This document shows positions 36,664 to 45,829 of a stretch of 64,000 bases of DNA, piece after piece (within the stretch, counting starts at the first letter, position 1; each line of letters begins with the position of its first letter). The DNA comes from Caminibacter pacificus (GTDB taxonomy: Bacteria; Campylobacterota; Campylobacteria; Campylobacterales; Nautiliaceae). The stretch spans positions 124,001-188,000 of the forward strand of contig NZ_RJVK01000002.1 in assembly GCF_003752135.1 (NCBI RefSeq), written 5' to 3'. The notes under the pieces are model-generated. The model was given only the letters and a program-made list of their open reading frames with translations. It did not search any database and was not told the DNA's origin. A program made the translations under genes and the position numbers.

Positions 36664-36980
36664 CAGTGCTCTTTTGTCAAATAGTAAATTAACGAATTGG
36701 CATCAAGCACTTCGTTTAGTCTGATAGCGAGGTTTTTTTCATAAACCATAACTTCCCCTTTCCCTATAATCCTGCCGTTTACATACACTTCCGCACTCTC
36801 TCCGGCAGGTTTTTTCAAATCGATCACACTTCCTCTTTGAAGAGACAATATCTCTCTTAAGCTCATCTCCACCCTACCCAAATCGCTCTCAAAAACAACT
36901 TCGGTATCAAGCAAGTTCGAATAATCAGGTATCAATTCGTCGATATCTTCGATATCGACAAACTCTTCGTTCTCTTTCAT
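36663..36980 (-). CDS. fliN: Flagellar motor switch protein FliN
   Basis: The 105-residue protein contains the SpoA (C-ring) domain: LDTEVVFESDLGRVEMSLREILSLQRGSVIDLKKPAGESAEVYVNGRIIGKGEVMVYEKNLAIRLNEV. It forms part of the C-ring that sets rotation direction and docks export cargo. An acidic N-terminus precedes the domain. It abuts the CheX-like gene upstream without a gap. Confidence 0.94.
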   Translation of the reverse strand: MKENEEFVDIEDIDELIPDYSNLLDTEVVFESDLGRVEMSLREILSLQRGSVIDLKKPAGESAEVYVNGRIIGKGEVMVYEKNLAIRLNEVLDANSLIYYLTKEH

Positions 36981-37376
36981 TTATCTCTCCTTCAAGAGGA
37001 TATAAAAATCTCTCCCGTTTAATTTAAAACAATACATATTGTCGTAATCTATCGATTTATATTCTCCCAAAAATTCAGGAACCGAGATATCGAATTTTAT
37101 ATTTTTATCAAGAGCTTTTACTTTTGAAGCCCCTATTATAAGATTTGCTATTTCGTTTGAGAGGTCATCGACGTCATACTCGGTATCTCCGAAAAAAAGT
37201 TCGCTTACCAAATCAAGTTTATCTTTTGGCAAGACAAGATATATATCGTAATTTTCATCACCGCTTATCGAAATCTTGCTGACATAACCTCTTAAATTTT
37301 TTTCATTACATTCGGTTAATTGCGCTCCTAAAGAACTCGCAAACTCCTTAGCAGACTCGTTTATAACGTCAAACAT
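36981..37376 (-). CDS. CheX/CheC-like chemotaxis phosphatase, adjacent to fliN
   Basis: The 131-residue protein has one CheC/CheX-type active-site helix: DDLSNEIANLIIGASKVKA with the E..N pair spaced as in CheX, which dephosphorylates CheY-P. A beta-rich half follows (KFDISVPEFLGEYKSI). In Campylobacter and Helicobacter a CheC-like part is fused to a FliN domain in FliY; here the two parts are separate adjacent genes, so it could also represent the N-terminal module of a split FliY. Confidence 0.75.
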   Translation of the reverse strand: MFDVINESAKEFASSLGAQLTECNEKNLRGYVSKISISGDENYDIYLVLPKDKLDLVSELFFGDTEYDVDDLSNEIANLIIGASKVKALDKNIKFDISVPEFLGEYKSIDYDNMYCFKLNGRDFYILLKER

Positions 37377-37417
37377 CCATTCTCCTTTGATATAATTTTA
37401 TCAAAAAAGGACTTTTT

Positions 37418-38158
37418 TTGATAACTGCTATTATTATCGGCATTTTTGTCGGATTCTTTTCAGGTTTTTTAGGAATTGGTGGCGGAACCATACTTGTTCC
37501 CGTACTTTTGTTCTTAGGTTTCGGGTTTAAAGAAGCCGTAGGAATAAGCGTAACACAAATGATGATGAGCTCAATTTACGGCAGTTACCTCAACTACAAA
37601 AAAGGTCTTTTAAAAATAAAAAACGGACTCTCTCTTGCCGTAGGAGGCGCAATCGGCGCGGCACTTAGCGGTCTTATAGTCAAATATACTTCAAAAGACA
37701 TTTTAGGAGCCATATTCTTAACTCTCGTATTTATTGCGATAATAAGATTTTTCGTAACTGTAAAAGAACCCCACGACGAACCGCCGATAGACAATAAAAA
37801 ACTTTTTTTCATCGGTCTTTTCGTAGGAGCCATAGCCATAAGTGTCGGAGTAGGAGGAGCCATACTCATAACTCCGATATTGGTCGGATTTTTAAAATAC
37901 AAATTAAAAACCACTGTCAGTCTCAGTCTGTTTTTTGTGGTATTCTCTTCGGTTTCAGGATTTATATCCCAAAGCTTAGCGGGGCATATTAACTATTTGG
38001 AAGGTTTTTCAATCGGTATTGCAAGTCTGATAGGTACCTATTTCGGTGTTAAGCTCTACCACAAAGTAGATACCAAAATCCACAAAAAAATTCTTCTTGC
38101 TTGGTATATATTCATTTTCTTTGCTATGATATACAAACTATATTTTCAAGGAAATTGA
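37418..38158 (+). CDS. Sulfite exporter TauE/SafE-family permease
   Basis: The 246-residue protein has eight hydrophobic segments in two repeats, with GFFSGFLGIGGGTILVPVLL near the start and GAIAISVGVGGAILITPILVG in the second half, the double signature of the DUF81/TauE family. Members export sulfite or organosulfonates; the substrate here is unknown. The start is a TTG with an AAAAAAGG site upstream. The stop overlaps the next gene's ATG. Confidence 0.88.
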   Translation: MITAIIIGIFVGFFSGFLGIGGGTILVPVLLFLGFGFKEAVGISVTQMMMSSIYGSYLNYKKGLLKIKNGLSLAVGGAIGAALSGLIVKYTSKDILGAIFLTLVFIAIIRFFVTVKEPHDEPPIDNKKLFFIGLFVGAIAISVGVGGAILITPILVGFLKYKLKTTVSLSLFFVVFSSVSGFISQSLAGHINYLEGFSIGIASLIGTYFGVKLYHKVDTKIHKKILLAWYIFIFFAMIYKLYFQGN

Positions 38159-38613
38159 TGGATTTAAAACTTATTTCGGAGATTTTGATAATCTCTATTA
38201 TCGCTTTTAGGATTTATATTTTAGAAAGTTTCAACATAAAATCCGCAGCCGATAAACTATTCGCTCTTTATTACATAAAAAACCACTACCCTATTTTGGG
38301 ATACATAATCCTTTTTTACATTCTTGAAATCATAATCATCCAAATAGCTCTTTTAAAAATAGTCGATATTGTTTTGATAATTATTTTTATGATGGAGCTT
38401 TTCTTAATCTACAGACATATTTTCATAGCACTAAAAACCGACGACAGAGACGATTATATCGATATAGTCATAAAACGAATGTTTAAAACCCTAACTTACA
38501 GCGAATACCAAGAAATCAAAGGCGAGCTTTATAAACCCCTACCGAAATGGAAACTCTACCTCACGGAAATGATGGTCTTTTTCTTTGCCATATGGTCTAT
38601 CGAGATGGGATAA
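38158..38613 (+). CDS. Uncharacterised membrane protein, four helices
   Basis: The true start is the ATG at 38158: it overlaps the TGA of the preceding permease gene and has AAGGA five bases upstream. The 151-residue product has hydrophobic stretches at about 4-20, 42-60, 62-90 and 130-148, with a charged linker (KTDDRDDYIDIVIKRMFK). I do not recognise the family. Translational coupling to the TauE-like permease suggests a shared role. Confidence 0.7.
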   Translation: MDLKLISEILIISIIAFRIYILESFNIKSAADKLFALYYIKNHYPILGYIILFYILEIIIIQIALLKIVDIVLIIIFMMELFLIYRHIFIALKTDDRDDYIDIVIKRMFKTLTYSEYQEIKGELYKPLPKWKLYLTEMMVFFFAIWSIEMG

Positions 38614-38676
38614 GAGCAAAAATTTACAAGATTTAATCTCTCAATTTTTCTACACTTTTATAAAAAAGTTTTCAAA

Positions 38677-39546
38677 ATGAGAAAAAACAATCTTTTATAC
38701 CATTTTATCGCACTTGTTACAATCATCATTTGGAGCCTGACGTTTATACAGACGAAAATCTTACTAAAATATCTAAGCCCCGAAGAAATTTTATTAGATA
38801 GATTTGTCATAGCATGGATAATATTTTTTATTATCTTCCCAAAAATAAAATTCTTTTCATTAAAAGAAGAGCTTATTTTCGTGTTTTTAGGTTTTAGCGG
38901 TATTTTCGGATATTATATACTCGAAAACATATCCTTATCACTCACATCCGCAATCAATGTAGGAATAATCGTCACATCAGCCCCGATTTTTACTACAATT
39001 TTAAAAATCACAACTCAAAAAACAAACTCTAAAAAAGTTTTATTTTCAATAATCGGCTTCATTTTTGTAATCATCGGTTTATTAATAATGGAAATTAAAC
39101 ATATTTCAAAACCGAATCTCGGAGATATATTAGCAATATTAGGAGCTTTGTTTTTCGGTGCATATTCATTTGTTTTAGGAAAAGTAAATTCCAAAACAAA
39201 TTCGATATTAATTACAAGAAAAAGCTTTTTTTGGGGTATTGTGTTTTTAATGATTTTTTTATTTTTTAAACATTTCAATTTTAGCGATATAAAAATATAC
39301 CAAAACGTCGACGTGTGGTTTAATATTTTATTTTTATCGTTTTTTGCCACGGCATTATGTTTTTTTATGTGGAAAAAAGCCGTCTCAAAAATAGAAACAA
39401 AAGCAAGCAATTATATTTATCTTGTACCGATTATCAATACTCTTGCCGCAGTTTTTATATTAAACGAAAATATTACCGCTTCCATGTTTATATCGATAAT
39501 TATTATACTCTCAGGACTTTTTATAAGTCAAAAATTCGGCGTATAG
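38677..39546 (+). CDS. EamA/DMT-family transporter
   Basis: The 289-residue protein has ten predicted helices in two EamA repeats (first from FIALVTIIIWSLTFIQTK, second from LGDILAILGALFFGAYSFVLGK). This drug/metabolite transporter family exports metabolites or amino acids. No clear ribosome site precedes the ATG at 38677. The gene converges with an AraC regulator and overlaps it by 19 bases; EamA plus AraC pairs often form an exporter and its ligand-sensing regulator. Confidence 0.87.
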   Translation: MRKNNLLYHFIALVTIIIWSLTFIQTKILLKYLSPEEILLDRFVIAWIIFFIIFPKIKFFSLKEELIFVFLGFSGIFGYYILENISLSLTSAINVGIIVTSAPIFTTILKITTQKTNSKKVLFSIIGFIFVIIGLLIMEIKHISKPNLGDILAILGALFFGAYSFVLGKVNSKTNSILITRKSFFWGIVFLMIFLFFKHFNFSDIKIYQNVDVWFNILFLSFFATALCFFMWKKAVSKIETKASNYIYLVPIINTLAAVFILNENITASMFISIIIILSGLFISQKFGV

Positions 39547-40358
39547 TTTTTATATTCAAAAGGTGTGGCTGCCGTATAACTTTTAAATACTTTATGAAAA
39601 TGACTCTGGTCGTAAAATCCTACCTCATATGCCACATCAACTATATTTTTTTCTTTTAATAATTTTTTGGCTTTTTCAATTCTCATATTCATAAGAAACT
39701 TATGAGGAGAAATACCGAAAGCTTTTTTAAAACTTCTACTGAAATGATACGGACTAAGCTCGCAATGTTGTGATATCTCAAAAAGAGTGATGTTTTTATA
39801 AAAATATTTTTCGATATATTTTTTTGCTTTTTTTAGTTTTTCTATTTCAAATGTTTCTTTTTTTCTCTTTTTGTCTAAAAAATTTATAAAAATTTCACTA
39901 AAAAACTCTTCAAGCAAAGCTTCTTGTTCTAAATACAAAACATTAGAATCAATAATTTTTTCACATAAAAATATAAATTTAGAATAATACTTTTCACTCT
40001 TTATTATTGCACTTTTTATTGGAATAAATTCATTAACTTCAAATATATTTTTTTGTAAATTAAAAAGCCATTGAGTATCGACATACATCATATAATAACT
40101 TCTTTTTTGCTTTTTGTAAGGATTACAAGAATGAAGCTCAAAAGGATTAAAAACGACAAGTTCATTTTTATTTAAATGATATTTTTTATTTTCAAAACTC
40201 AAAATTGTCGTTCCCTTAATAAGAGCGCCTATCGAAAATTCACAATGAAAATGTTCCTTATACCTTAAATTATTATCTTCACTTTTTCTTATCTCGATAT
40301 ATGATATTTTCTCATCTTTAAAAAAATAATTTTTCATATCTTCCCTTTTCAAAATCAT
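39528..40358 (-). CDS. AraC-family transcriptional regulator
   Basis: The 276-residue protein has an N-terminal cupin-like AraC-binding domain (YKEHFHCEFSIGALIKGTTILSF, NELVVFNPFELHSC) and two C-terminal helix-turn-helix motifs (ITLFEISQHCELSPYHFSRSFKKAFGISPHKF, NIVDVAYEVGFYDQSHFHKVFKSYTAATPFEY). The second ATG at 40337, with AAAAGGGAAG upstream, is an alternative start. It probably controls the convergent EamA exporter; the inducer is unknown. Confidence 0.9.
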   Translation of the reverse strand: MILKREDMKNYFFKDEKISYIEIRKSEDNNLRYKEHFHCEFSIGALIKGTTILSFENKKYHLNKNELVVFNPFELHSCNPYKKQKRSYYMMYVDTQWLFNLQKNIFEVNEFIPIKSAIIKSEKYYSKFIFLCEKIIDSNVLYLEQEALLEEFFSEIFINFLDKKRKKETFEIEKLKKAKKYIEKYFYKNITLFEISQHCELSPYHFSRSFKKAFGISPHKFLMNMRIEKAKKLLKEKNIVDVAYEVGFYDQSHFHKVFKSYTAATPFEYKNYTPNF

Positions 40359-40393
40359 AAACCTCTATCCTTAAACTTTCCTTAAAAATATGG

Positions 40394-40399
40394 TATAAT
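40394..40399 (+). promoter_or_regulatory. Probable -10 box of uvrA
   Basis: TATAAT stands in ATGGTATAATTCGCG upstream of uvrA. A transcript from here would run through the inverted repeat element before reaching the uvrA start at 40622. Confidence 0.45.
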
Positions 40400-40429
40400 T
40401 CGCGATTAACAAAAATTTATTTTTTATAG

Positions 40430-40583
40430 TTTACAACAGATTAAATGCACTCAACAAGAGTGCAAATTTCTTTACACTTCAAAAAGCTAAAAAGTGCAGA
40501 CCACTTCGTTTTAAGTGCACTTTTTTAAACGCTTTTTTCCGTTAAAATTTGCAATTGTTTCGCTTTATTTAATCTGTTGTACA
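40430..40583 (-). ncRNA. Candidate structured RNA, copy A (upstream of uvrA)
   Basis: A perfect 15-base inverted repeat, TACAACAGATTAAAT (40432-40446) and its complement (40567-40581), encloses further stems: GCACTC with GAGTGC (40447-40463), TGCAAATTT with AAATTTGCA (40461-40469, 40545-40553), AAAAAGTGC with GCACTTTTT (40489-40497, 40517-40525), CACTT with AAGTG, and AACG with CGTT. On the minus strand its sequence blocks match copy B at 31911-32060. A TTTACA and TATTAA pair with 17-base spacing (40621-40593, minus) could start such an RNA. It lies in the uvrA leader, so antisense action on uvrA is possible. Confidence 0.55.
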
Positions 40584-40621
40584 TTTTAAATATTAATAAA
40601 CATAAAAAACAGGAGTGTAAA

Positions 40622-43432
40622 TTGGACAAAATCAAAATCATAGGCGCCAGAGAAAACAATCTAAAAAATATAGATTTAGAAATTCCGAAAAATTCTCTTA
40701 TAGTTTTTACGGGTTTATCGGGAAGTGGAAAAAGTACGCTCGCTTTTGATACTTTATATGCCGAGGGACAAAGAAGATATATAGAATCTCTAAGCTCATA
40801 CGCAAGGCAGTTTTTGCAAAAGACGGGAAAACCGGAAGTCGATAAAATAGAAGGACTCACTCCCGCAATCGCAATAGACCAAAAAACCACTTCCAAAAAC
40901 CCCCGCTCAACCGTAGGGACGGTTACGGAAATATACGATTATCTAAGACTACTTTATGCAAGAATTGGAATCCAGCACTGCCACCTTTGCGGCAAAGAAA
41001 TCACTCAAATGACTCCTCAGGATATTATCAATGAGGTTTTAAAACTGCCTGAGGGAGCAAAAATAATAATTTACGCTCCTTTAATCAAAGAGAAAAAAGG
41101 CGAATTTCACGATTTGCTTGAAAAACTAAGAAAAGAAGGAATAATAAGAGCCTATATCGACGGCGTCATCGTAAGGCTTGATGAAGAAATCGAACTTAAA
41201 AAGACAAAAAAACACACAATAAAAGCCGTAATCGATAGAGTAATCGTAAAAGAAGAAAACAAATCCCGTATCGCAGAAGCGGTCGAAAAGGCCCTAAATA
41301 AGAGTTTCGGAGAGGTGGAAATAGAGATTTTAAATGCAAAAGATTTGGGACTTGAGAAGGATTTTATCCATTACAGCGAACATATGGCGTGTTTTGATTG
41401 TAAGGTGAGTTTTGAAGAGCTCGAACCTCTTGCGTTTTCTTTTAACTCTCCAAAAGGCGCGTGTCCTAAGTGTGACGGGCTTGGAGTGACTTATACTCTT
41501 GATATCGAAAAGGTTATAAAAGACAAACCCCTAAATAAAGGTGCAATTCCGCTTGTCTGGGGATTTAATAAAAAATATTATCAGGAATTTTTCAAGGCTC
41601 TTTGCCAAGAAATCGGCGTGGATATGAATAAAAGCTTTTATGAGCTTGATGATTATCAAAAGAAAATAATCCTAAACGGCACGGCTTATGAGATAGAGTT
41701 TAATTACGGAAAACATAAAATATCAAAAAAATGGCCCGGACTCAGACAAATAGCTCTTGATTTATACAAAGACGAGGATATGAGTGAGATTATGAGCGAG
41801 AGTGTGTGTCCCGCGTGTAAGGGATTCAGGCTAAAACCCGAAAGCCTTGCCGTAAAAGTAGCTGGTAAAACTATCGCCGAAATTATCTCTATGCCAATTG
41901 ATGAAGCTTATAAATTTTTTAGCGATGAAAGTAATTTTTCTCATCTTACGAATCAGCAAAAAAGAATCGCCGAACCTATACTAAAAGAAATCCGCGAAAG
42001 ACTCTTTTTCTTAGTGGATGTTGGGCTTGGATATCTCACACTCCACAGAGACGCAAGGACGATAAGCGGAGGTGAGAGTCAAAGAATCAGAATAGCAAGC
42101 CAGATAGGAAGCGGACTTACGGGTGTGATGTATGTGCTTGACGAGCCGAGTATCGGACTTCACGAAAGAGATACGCTAAAACTGATAAACACCCTCAAAA
42201 ACCTTAAAAACAAAGGAAACACCGTAATCGTAGTCGAACACGACAGAGAAACGATACTAAACGCCGATTATATCGTAGATATTGGTCCTGGTGCCGGAAA
42301 ATACGGAGGAGAAGTCGTATTTTCGGGAAACGTTGAAGAGCTTATGAAAAGCGATACCGAAACGGCTAAATATCTAAGATACGAAAAAGATATAAATTAT
42401 CAAAAAAACCGCCCTCAAAAAGAGTGGATAGAAATCAAAAACGTAAATATCCACAACATCAAAAACCTAAACGTAAAAATTCCTCTAAGAAACCTGGTAT
42501 GCGTCACGGGTGTGAGCGGCAGCGGAAAAAGTAGCCTTATTTTACAAACCCTGCTTCCGGTAGCGCGCGAAATCCTCAACCACGCGCACAAAATCCAAAA
42601 AGTAAAAGGCGTAGAAATCACGGGGCTCAAACAGCTCGATAAAGTGATATATCTCGACCAAAGCCCGATAGGCAGAACTCCTCGCTCAAATCCTGCGACT
42701 TATACGGGAGTGTTTGACGATATAAGAGCGCTTTTCGCTTCAACACCTGAAGCCCAGCTTAGAGGCTATACTCCAGGACGTTTTAGCTTTAACGTAAAAG
42801 GCGGAAGATGTGAAGTGTGTAAAGGTGAAGGGCAAATAAAAATCGAAATGCACTTTTTACCCGACGTGCTCGTAACGTGCGAAGCGTGCGGAGGAAAAAG
42901 ATATAACGAACAGACTCTTGAAATCAAATACAAAGGCAAGTCCATAGCCGACGTTTTGGAAATGAGTGTGGATGAAGCGTATGAGTTTTTTGAAAAAATA
43001 CCGAAAATCAAACAAAAACTCCAAACCCTAAAAGACGTGGGACTCGGATATATCACACTCGGACAAAACGCGGTAACTCTAAGCGGCGGAGAAGCTCAAA
43101 GAATCAAGCTTGCAAAAGAGCTAAGCCGTAGAGATACCGGAAACACCCTTTATATTCTTGACGAGCCGACAACGGGACTTCATTTCAAAGATATTGACAA
43201 CCTCATGAAAGTATTACAACATCTCGTAGATTTAGGCAACAGCGTAATAGTAATAGAACACAATCTCGATTTTATAAAAAACGCCGATTATATCATCGAT
43301 ATGGGACCTGAGGGAGGAAGTGGCGGCGGTAGAGTAATCGCCACGGGAAGCGTTGAAGAGATTATCAAAAAATACAAAGATATAAGTTATACGGCAAAAT
43401 ATTTGGCAAAAGAATTGGAAAGAATAAAATGA
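40622..43432 (+). CDS. uvrA: Excinuclease ABC subunit A
   Basis: The 936-residue DNA damage sensor has two ABC ATPase units: GLSGSGKSTLAFDTLYAEGQRR with LSSYARQF, and VSGSGKSSLI, signatures ISGGESQRIRIA and LSGGEAQRIKLA. Zinc motifs are CHLCGKEI, CFDCKVSFEEL with CPKCDGLG, and CEVCKGEG with CEACGGKR. The start is placed at TTG 40622, because AGGAG stands six bases upstream and LDKIKIIGARENNLKN aligns with the usual UvrA N-terminus; an ATG at 40577 lies in the inverted repeat and has no ribosome site. Confidence 0.97.
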   Translation: MDKIKIIGARENNLKNIDLEIPKNSLIVFTGLSGSGKSTLAFDTLYAEGQRRYIESLSSYARQFLQKTGKPEVDKIEGLTPAIAIDQKTTSKNPRSTVGTVTEIYDYLRLLYARIGIQHCHLCGKEITQMTPQDIINEVLKLPEGAKIIIYAPLIKEKKGEFHDLLEKLRKEGIIRAYIDGVIVRLDEEIELKKTKKHTIKAVIDRVIVKEENKSRIAEAVEKALNKSFGEVEIEILNAKDLGLEKDFIHYSEHMACFDCKVSFEELEPLAFSFNSPKGACPKCDGLGVTYTLDIEKVIKDKPLNKGAIPLVWGFNKKYYQEFFKALCQEIGVDMNKSFYELDDYQKKIILNGTAYEIEFNYGKHKISKKWPGLRQIALDLYKDEDMSEIMSESVCPACKGFRLKPESLAVKVAGKTIAEIISMPIDEAYKFFSDESNFSHLTNQQKRIAEPILKEIRERLFFLVDVGLGYLTLHRDARTISGGESQRIRIASQIGSGLTGVMYVLDEPSIGLHERDTLKLINTLKNLKNKGNTVIVVEHDRETILNADYIVDIGPGAGKYGGEVVFSGNVEELMKSDTETAKYLRYEKDINYQKNRPQKEWIEIKNVNIHNIKNLNVKIPLRNLVCVTGVSGSGKSSLILQTLLPVAREILNHAHKIQKVKGVEITGLKQLDKVIYLDQSPIGRTPRSNPATYTGVFDDIRALFASTPEAQLRGYTPGRFSFNVKGGRCEVCKGEGQIKIEMHFLPDVLVTCEACGGKRYNEQTLEIKYKGKSIADVLEMSVDEAYEFFEKIPKIKQKLQTLKDVGLGYITLGQNAVTLSGGEAQRIKLAKELSRRDTGNTLYILDEPTTGLHFKDIDNLMKVLQHLVDLGNSVIVIEHNLDFIKNADYIIDMGPEGGSGGGRVIATGSVEEIIKKYKDISYTAKYLAKELERIK

Positions 43433-43767
43433 AAAAACTGATGATTTTGTTTTTTCTTTTTTTTGTTAATGCAAAAGGGGAAGAAAAAGGATTTTGTTTA
43501 CTTCTTAAAATCTATGAAAAATGTAATACCAACGCCGTAAAATATCACGTTTTAGGTCAGAAAAAAGCTTGTAATCAAATTGCTTTAAAATACGAACTTT
43601 TAGTTAAAGATTTTCTTCAAAAAAAGAATCAACTTCCTTCTTCACAAATAGATGATTTCGCTCAAAATTTAGCAGTTGCGTGTTATGCAGGGTGTATGAA
43701 TAAAAAAAGAGGTTTTGAAATATTAAAAAAGCAGTGTTTAAAAGAAAGAGGAAAGATTAAAGAGTAA
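43429..43767 (+). CDS. Small secreted cysteine-containing protein of unknown function
   Basis: The 112-residue protein has a signal peptide (MKKLMILFFLFFVNAKG) and six cysteines after it (in GFCLLLKIYEKCN, KKACNQ, AVACYAGCMN, KKQCLK), which suggests a disulfide-rich helical periplasmic domain. I do not recognise the family. Its ATG overlaps the uvrA stop, and it converges on the histone-fold gene with an 11-base overlap. Confidence 0.7.
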   Translation: MKKLMILFFLFFVNAKGEEKGFCLLLKIYEKCNTNAVKYHVLGQKKACNQIALKYELLVKDFLQKKNQLPSSQIDDFAQNLAVACYAGCMNKKRGFEILKKQCLKERGKIKE

Positions 43768-44206
43768 GGTCTAAAATTCTTCCTGTTTTTTCGATAGCTT
43801 CTTTTGATGGTTTTCTCTCAGCTCCAAGCTCTTTTAGAACTCTTGCGATAATCAACATCAATGCACCGATATACTCAGGCAATTTCGCTTCAAGTTCCGC
43901 GCTAATAGGATATTTTAGCGGTGGAATTTGTTCTAAGAATTGAAGTACGTCTTTAATATCCACTTCTTCTTCAAGCTCTCTAAATTGTCTAAGAGACTCT
44001 TCAAAACCTTTTGTAACAGGCATATCAGGTTCCATAATTACGTCTCTTCCGTTGTATCCGGCTTTTTCAACCGCTACAAGCAACATATCGTGAAATTTTT
44101 TCTCTACGATATCGATAATTTCATCAGCTTTTGATTTGTCCAAATCTACTCCGGCCGCTTTTCTAAATACGGCTTCAAGTTTTTTGAATCCAACTACTCT
44201 TGGCAT
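43757..44206 (-). CDS. Histone-fold protein of the DUF1931 family
   Basis: The 149-residue protein resembles the Aquifex and Thermus DUF1931 proteins, whose structures show two histone folds in one chain. It begins FKKLEAVFRKAAGVDLDKSKADEI and has AGYNGRDVIMEPDMPVTKGFEES (end of first fold), QIPPLKYPIS (linker) and ERKPSKEAIEKTGRILDLTL (second fold). Whether it binds DNA is not known. It has its own AAGGAG ribosome site and no operon partner. Family assignment is from remembered motifs. Confidence 0.85.
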   Translation of the reverse strand: MPRVVGFKKLEAVFRKAAGVDLDKSKADEIIDIVEKKFHDMLLVAVEKAGYNGRDVIMEPDMPVTKGFEESLRQFRELEEEVDIKDVLQFLEQIPPLKYPISAELEAKLPEYIGALMLIIARVLKELGAERKPSKEAIEKTGRILDLTL

Positions 44207-44348
44207 TCCCGCTCCTTTTTAGTTTTTTGATATTATACAAATTAAGCCGATTATTGTCAAGTTTTTTAAATAAAAACAATAACAAAAAGTGCATAATTAT
44301 CCGTATGATTTTTTAAATAAGTAACATAAAAAAGAAAAAGGAAAAAAA

Positions 44349-44882
44349 TTAGAAGTTAAATCCGGCTCCGATGTAGAAGCTTGAATCGTAGTTGCTGTTG
44401 AAGCTTATATTTCTATATCCTGCGAAAATTTCCGCATTTTCGATAGGTTGTACACCACCTTCGATATAAAGTCTGCTAAATCTGTCCGCATCGTCAAAAC
44501 TTAACACTTTAGGAGCGAATTCATATTCTCCTCTAACAAAAGTAGGAATTTGCATATTCGGTATAAAACTATTAACTCCTATACCGATAGGAAGTGCGGA
44601 ATTGTTTTTTGTATGTACGAAATCCATAATCAATGAAAATTTAACGTAATTCAAATCGATTCCGATTAAATTTCCTTCACCTTTTACACCGATTGAATAA
44701 AAATTATTTCTATTGTCATTGTCATTATAAAGAAAAGTACCTCTTGCAAAAATATTGTTTTGAGGGTCCACTTTATATTGAGCGTTTACTTCGATAGTAT
44801 CGTTTGTGATTTTTACATTCGCAAAGTTTTCAGCCATAAGCATCGATGATGCTATCATAGCACCTAATATAAGTTTTTTCAT
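44349..44882 (-). CDS. YfaZ-like outer membrane protein
   Basis: The 177-residue protein has a signal peptide ([18 protein letters not shown]) and a small beta-barrel of alternating strands ([51 protein letters not shown]) that ends with FYIGAGFNF, a terminal Phe. This matches the YfaZ family of small outer membrane barrels with unknown function. It overlaps the accA stop (ATGA), which suggests co-transcription with fatty-acid genes. Confidence 0.78.
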   Translation of the reverse strand: MKKLILGAMIASSMLMAENFANVKITNDTIEVNAQYKVDPQNNIFARGTFLYNDNDNRNNFYSIGVKGEGNLIGIDLNYVKFSLIMDFVHTKNNSALPIGIGVNSFIPNMQIPTFVRGEYEFAPKVLSFDDADRFSRLYIEGGVQPIENAEIFAGYRNISFNSNYDSSFYIGAGFNF

Positions 44883-45820
44883 TTTTTAGCCTCCTTAAAG
44901 CTACCGTAATTTAAATATTTTTCGAATCTTCTTTGAAGAAGTTCTTCTTTTGAAAGATTTTTTAACTCCTCTATCTGAGCTAAAAAGTATTTTTTAATAT
45001 TTTCCGCCGTTTTATCATAATCTCTATGAGCACCCTCAAGCGGCTCGTCGATAATATCGTCAATTAATCCGAGCTCTTTTAACTCTTCGGCGGAAATTTT
45101 AAGAGCTTTTGTCGCCGTTTCGGATTTAGAATTATCACCCCACAAAATAGCGGCACAGCCCTCAGGTGAAATAACGCTAAATACCGAATATTTAAGCATT
45201 GCGAATTTGTCCGCCACACCGATTGCAAGAGCTCCGCCGCTACCGCCTTCACCGATTACAACCGAAACGGTAGGGGTTTTAATTCTTGATAATTCAAGAA
45301 GATTTCTCGCAATTGCTTCGCTTTGTCCTCTCTCTTCGGCACCGATACCCGGAAAAGCACCCGGAGTATCCACCAAAAACAAAATAGGCAAATCGAATTT
45401 TTCCGCAAGTTTTGCTACTCTTAGAGCTTTTCTGTATCCTTCGGGATGAGGCATACCGAAGTTTCTTTTTAGTTTATCTTTTGTGTTTCTACCCTTCTCT
45501 TCTCCGATAACTACGCATTTCTCACCCTCAATCGTACCTATAAAACATACGATAGCTTCATCATCCCTAAATTCTCTATCGCCGTGAAGTTCATATTTTT
45601 CGTCCATTATTCTTTCTATTATGTCTATTGCGTGAGGTCTGTCGGGATGACGAGCAAGAAGAAGTTTTTGGTATGGGGTGAGGTTTTTAAAAGTTTTAGT
45701 GATTTCTTGTTTTAATTCTTTTTCTAAAGTCTCAACAGCGTGATTGTCGCCTTTGATTTTAGCAACGTCAATTTGCTGTTTTAACTCTTCTATTCTTTTT
45801 TCAAAATCAAGTACCGCCAA
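44879..45820 (-). CDS. accA: Acetyl-CoA carboxylase carboxyltransferase subunit alpha
   Basis: The 313-residue subunit has the AccA pattern: [82 protein letters not shown] and [18 protein letters not shown]. With AccD it transfers the carboxyl group from biotin to acetyl-CoA, forming malonyl-CoA for the FabF and ACP encoded upstream. birA, which biotinylates the carrier, is also in this window. Confidence 0.97.
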   Translation of the reverse strand: MAVLDFEKRIEELKQQIDVAKIKGDNHAVETLEKELKQEITKTFKNLTPYQKLLLARHPDRPHAIDIIERIMDEKYELHGDREFRDDEAIVCFIGTIEGEKCVVIGEEKGRNTKDKLKRNFGMPHPEGYRKALRVAKLAEKFDLPILFLVDTPGAFPGIGAEERGQSEAIARNLLELSRIKTPTVSVVIGEGGSGGALAIGVADKFAMLKYSVFSVISPEGCAAILWGDNSKSETATKALKISAEELKELGLIDDIIDEPLEGAHRDYDKTAENIKKYFLAQIEELKNLSKEELLQRRFEKYLNYGSFKEAKK

Positions 45821-45829
45821 GATAAACCT

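Noticed and set aside
40430-40583. Copy A as a simple MITE
   Set aside because: It has perfect terminal inverted repeats, but copy B has different termini that still pair, and no target-site duplication was seen. A structured RNA fits better, though a decayed mobile element is not excluded.
40577-40621. ATG at 40577 as the start of uvrA
   Set aside because: It has no ribosome site, lies in the inverted repeat and adds 15 residues unlike UvrA. The TTG at 40622 has AGGAG at the right distance.
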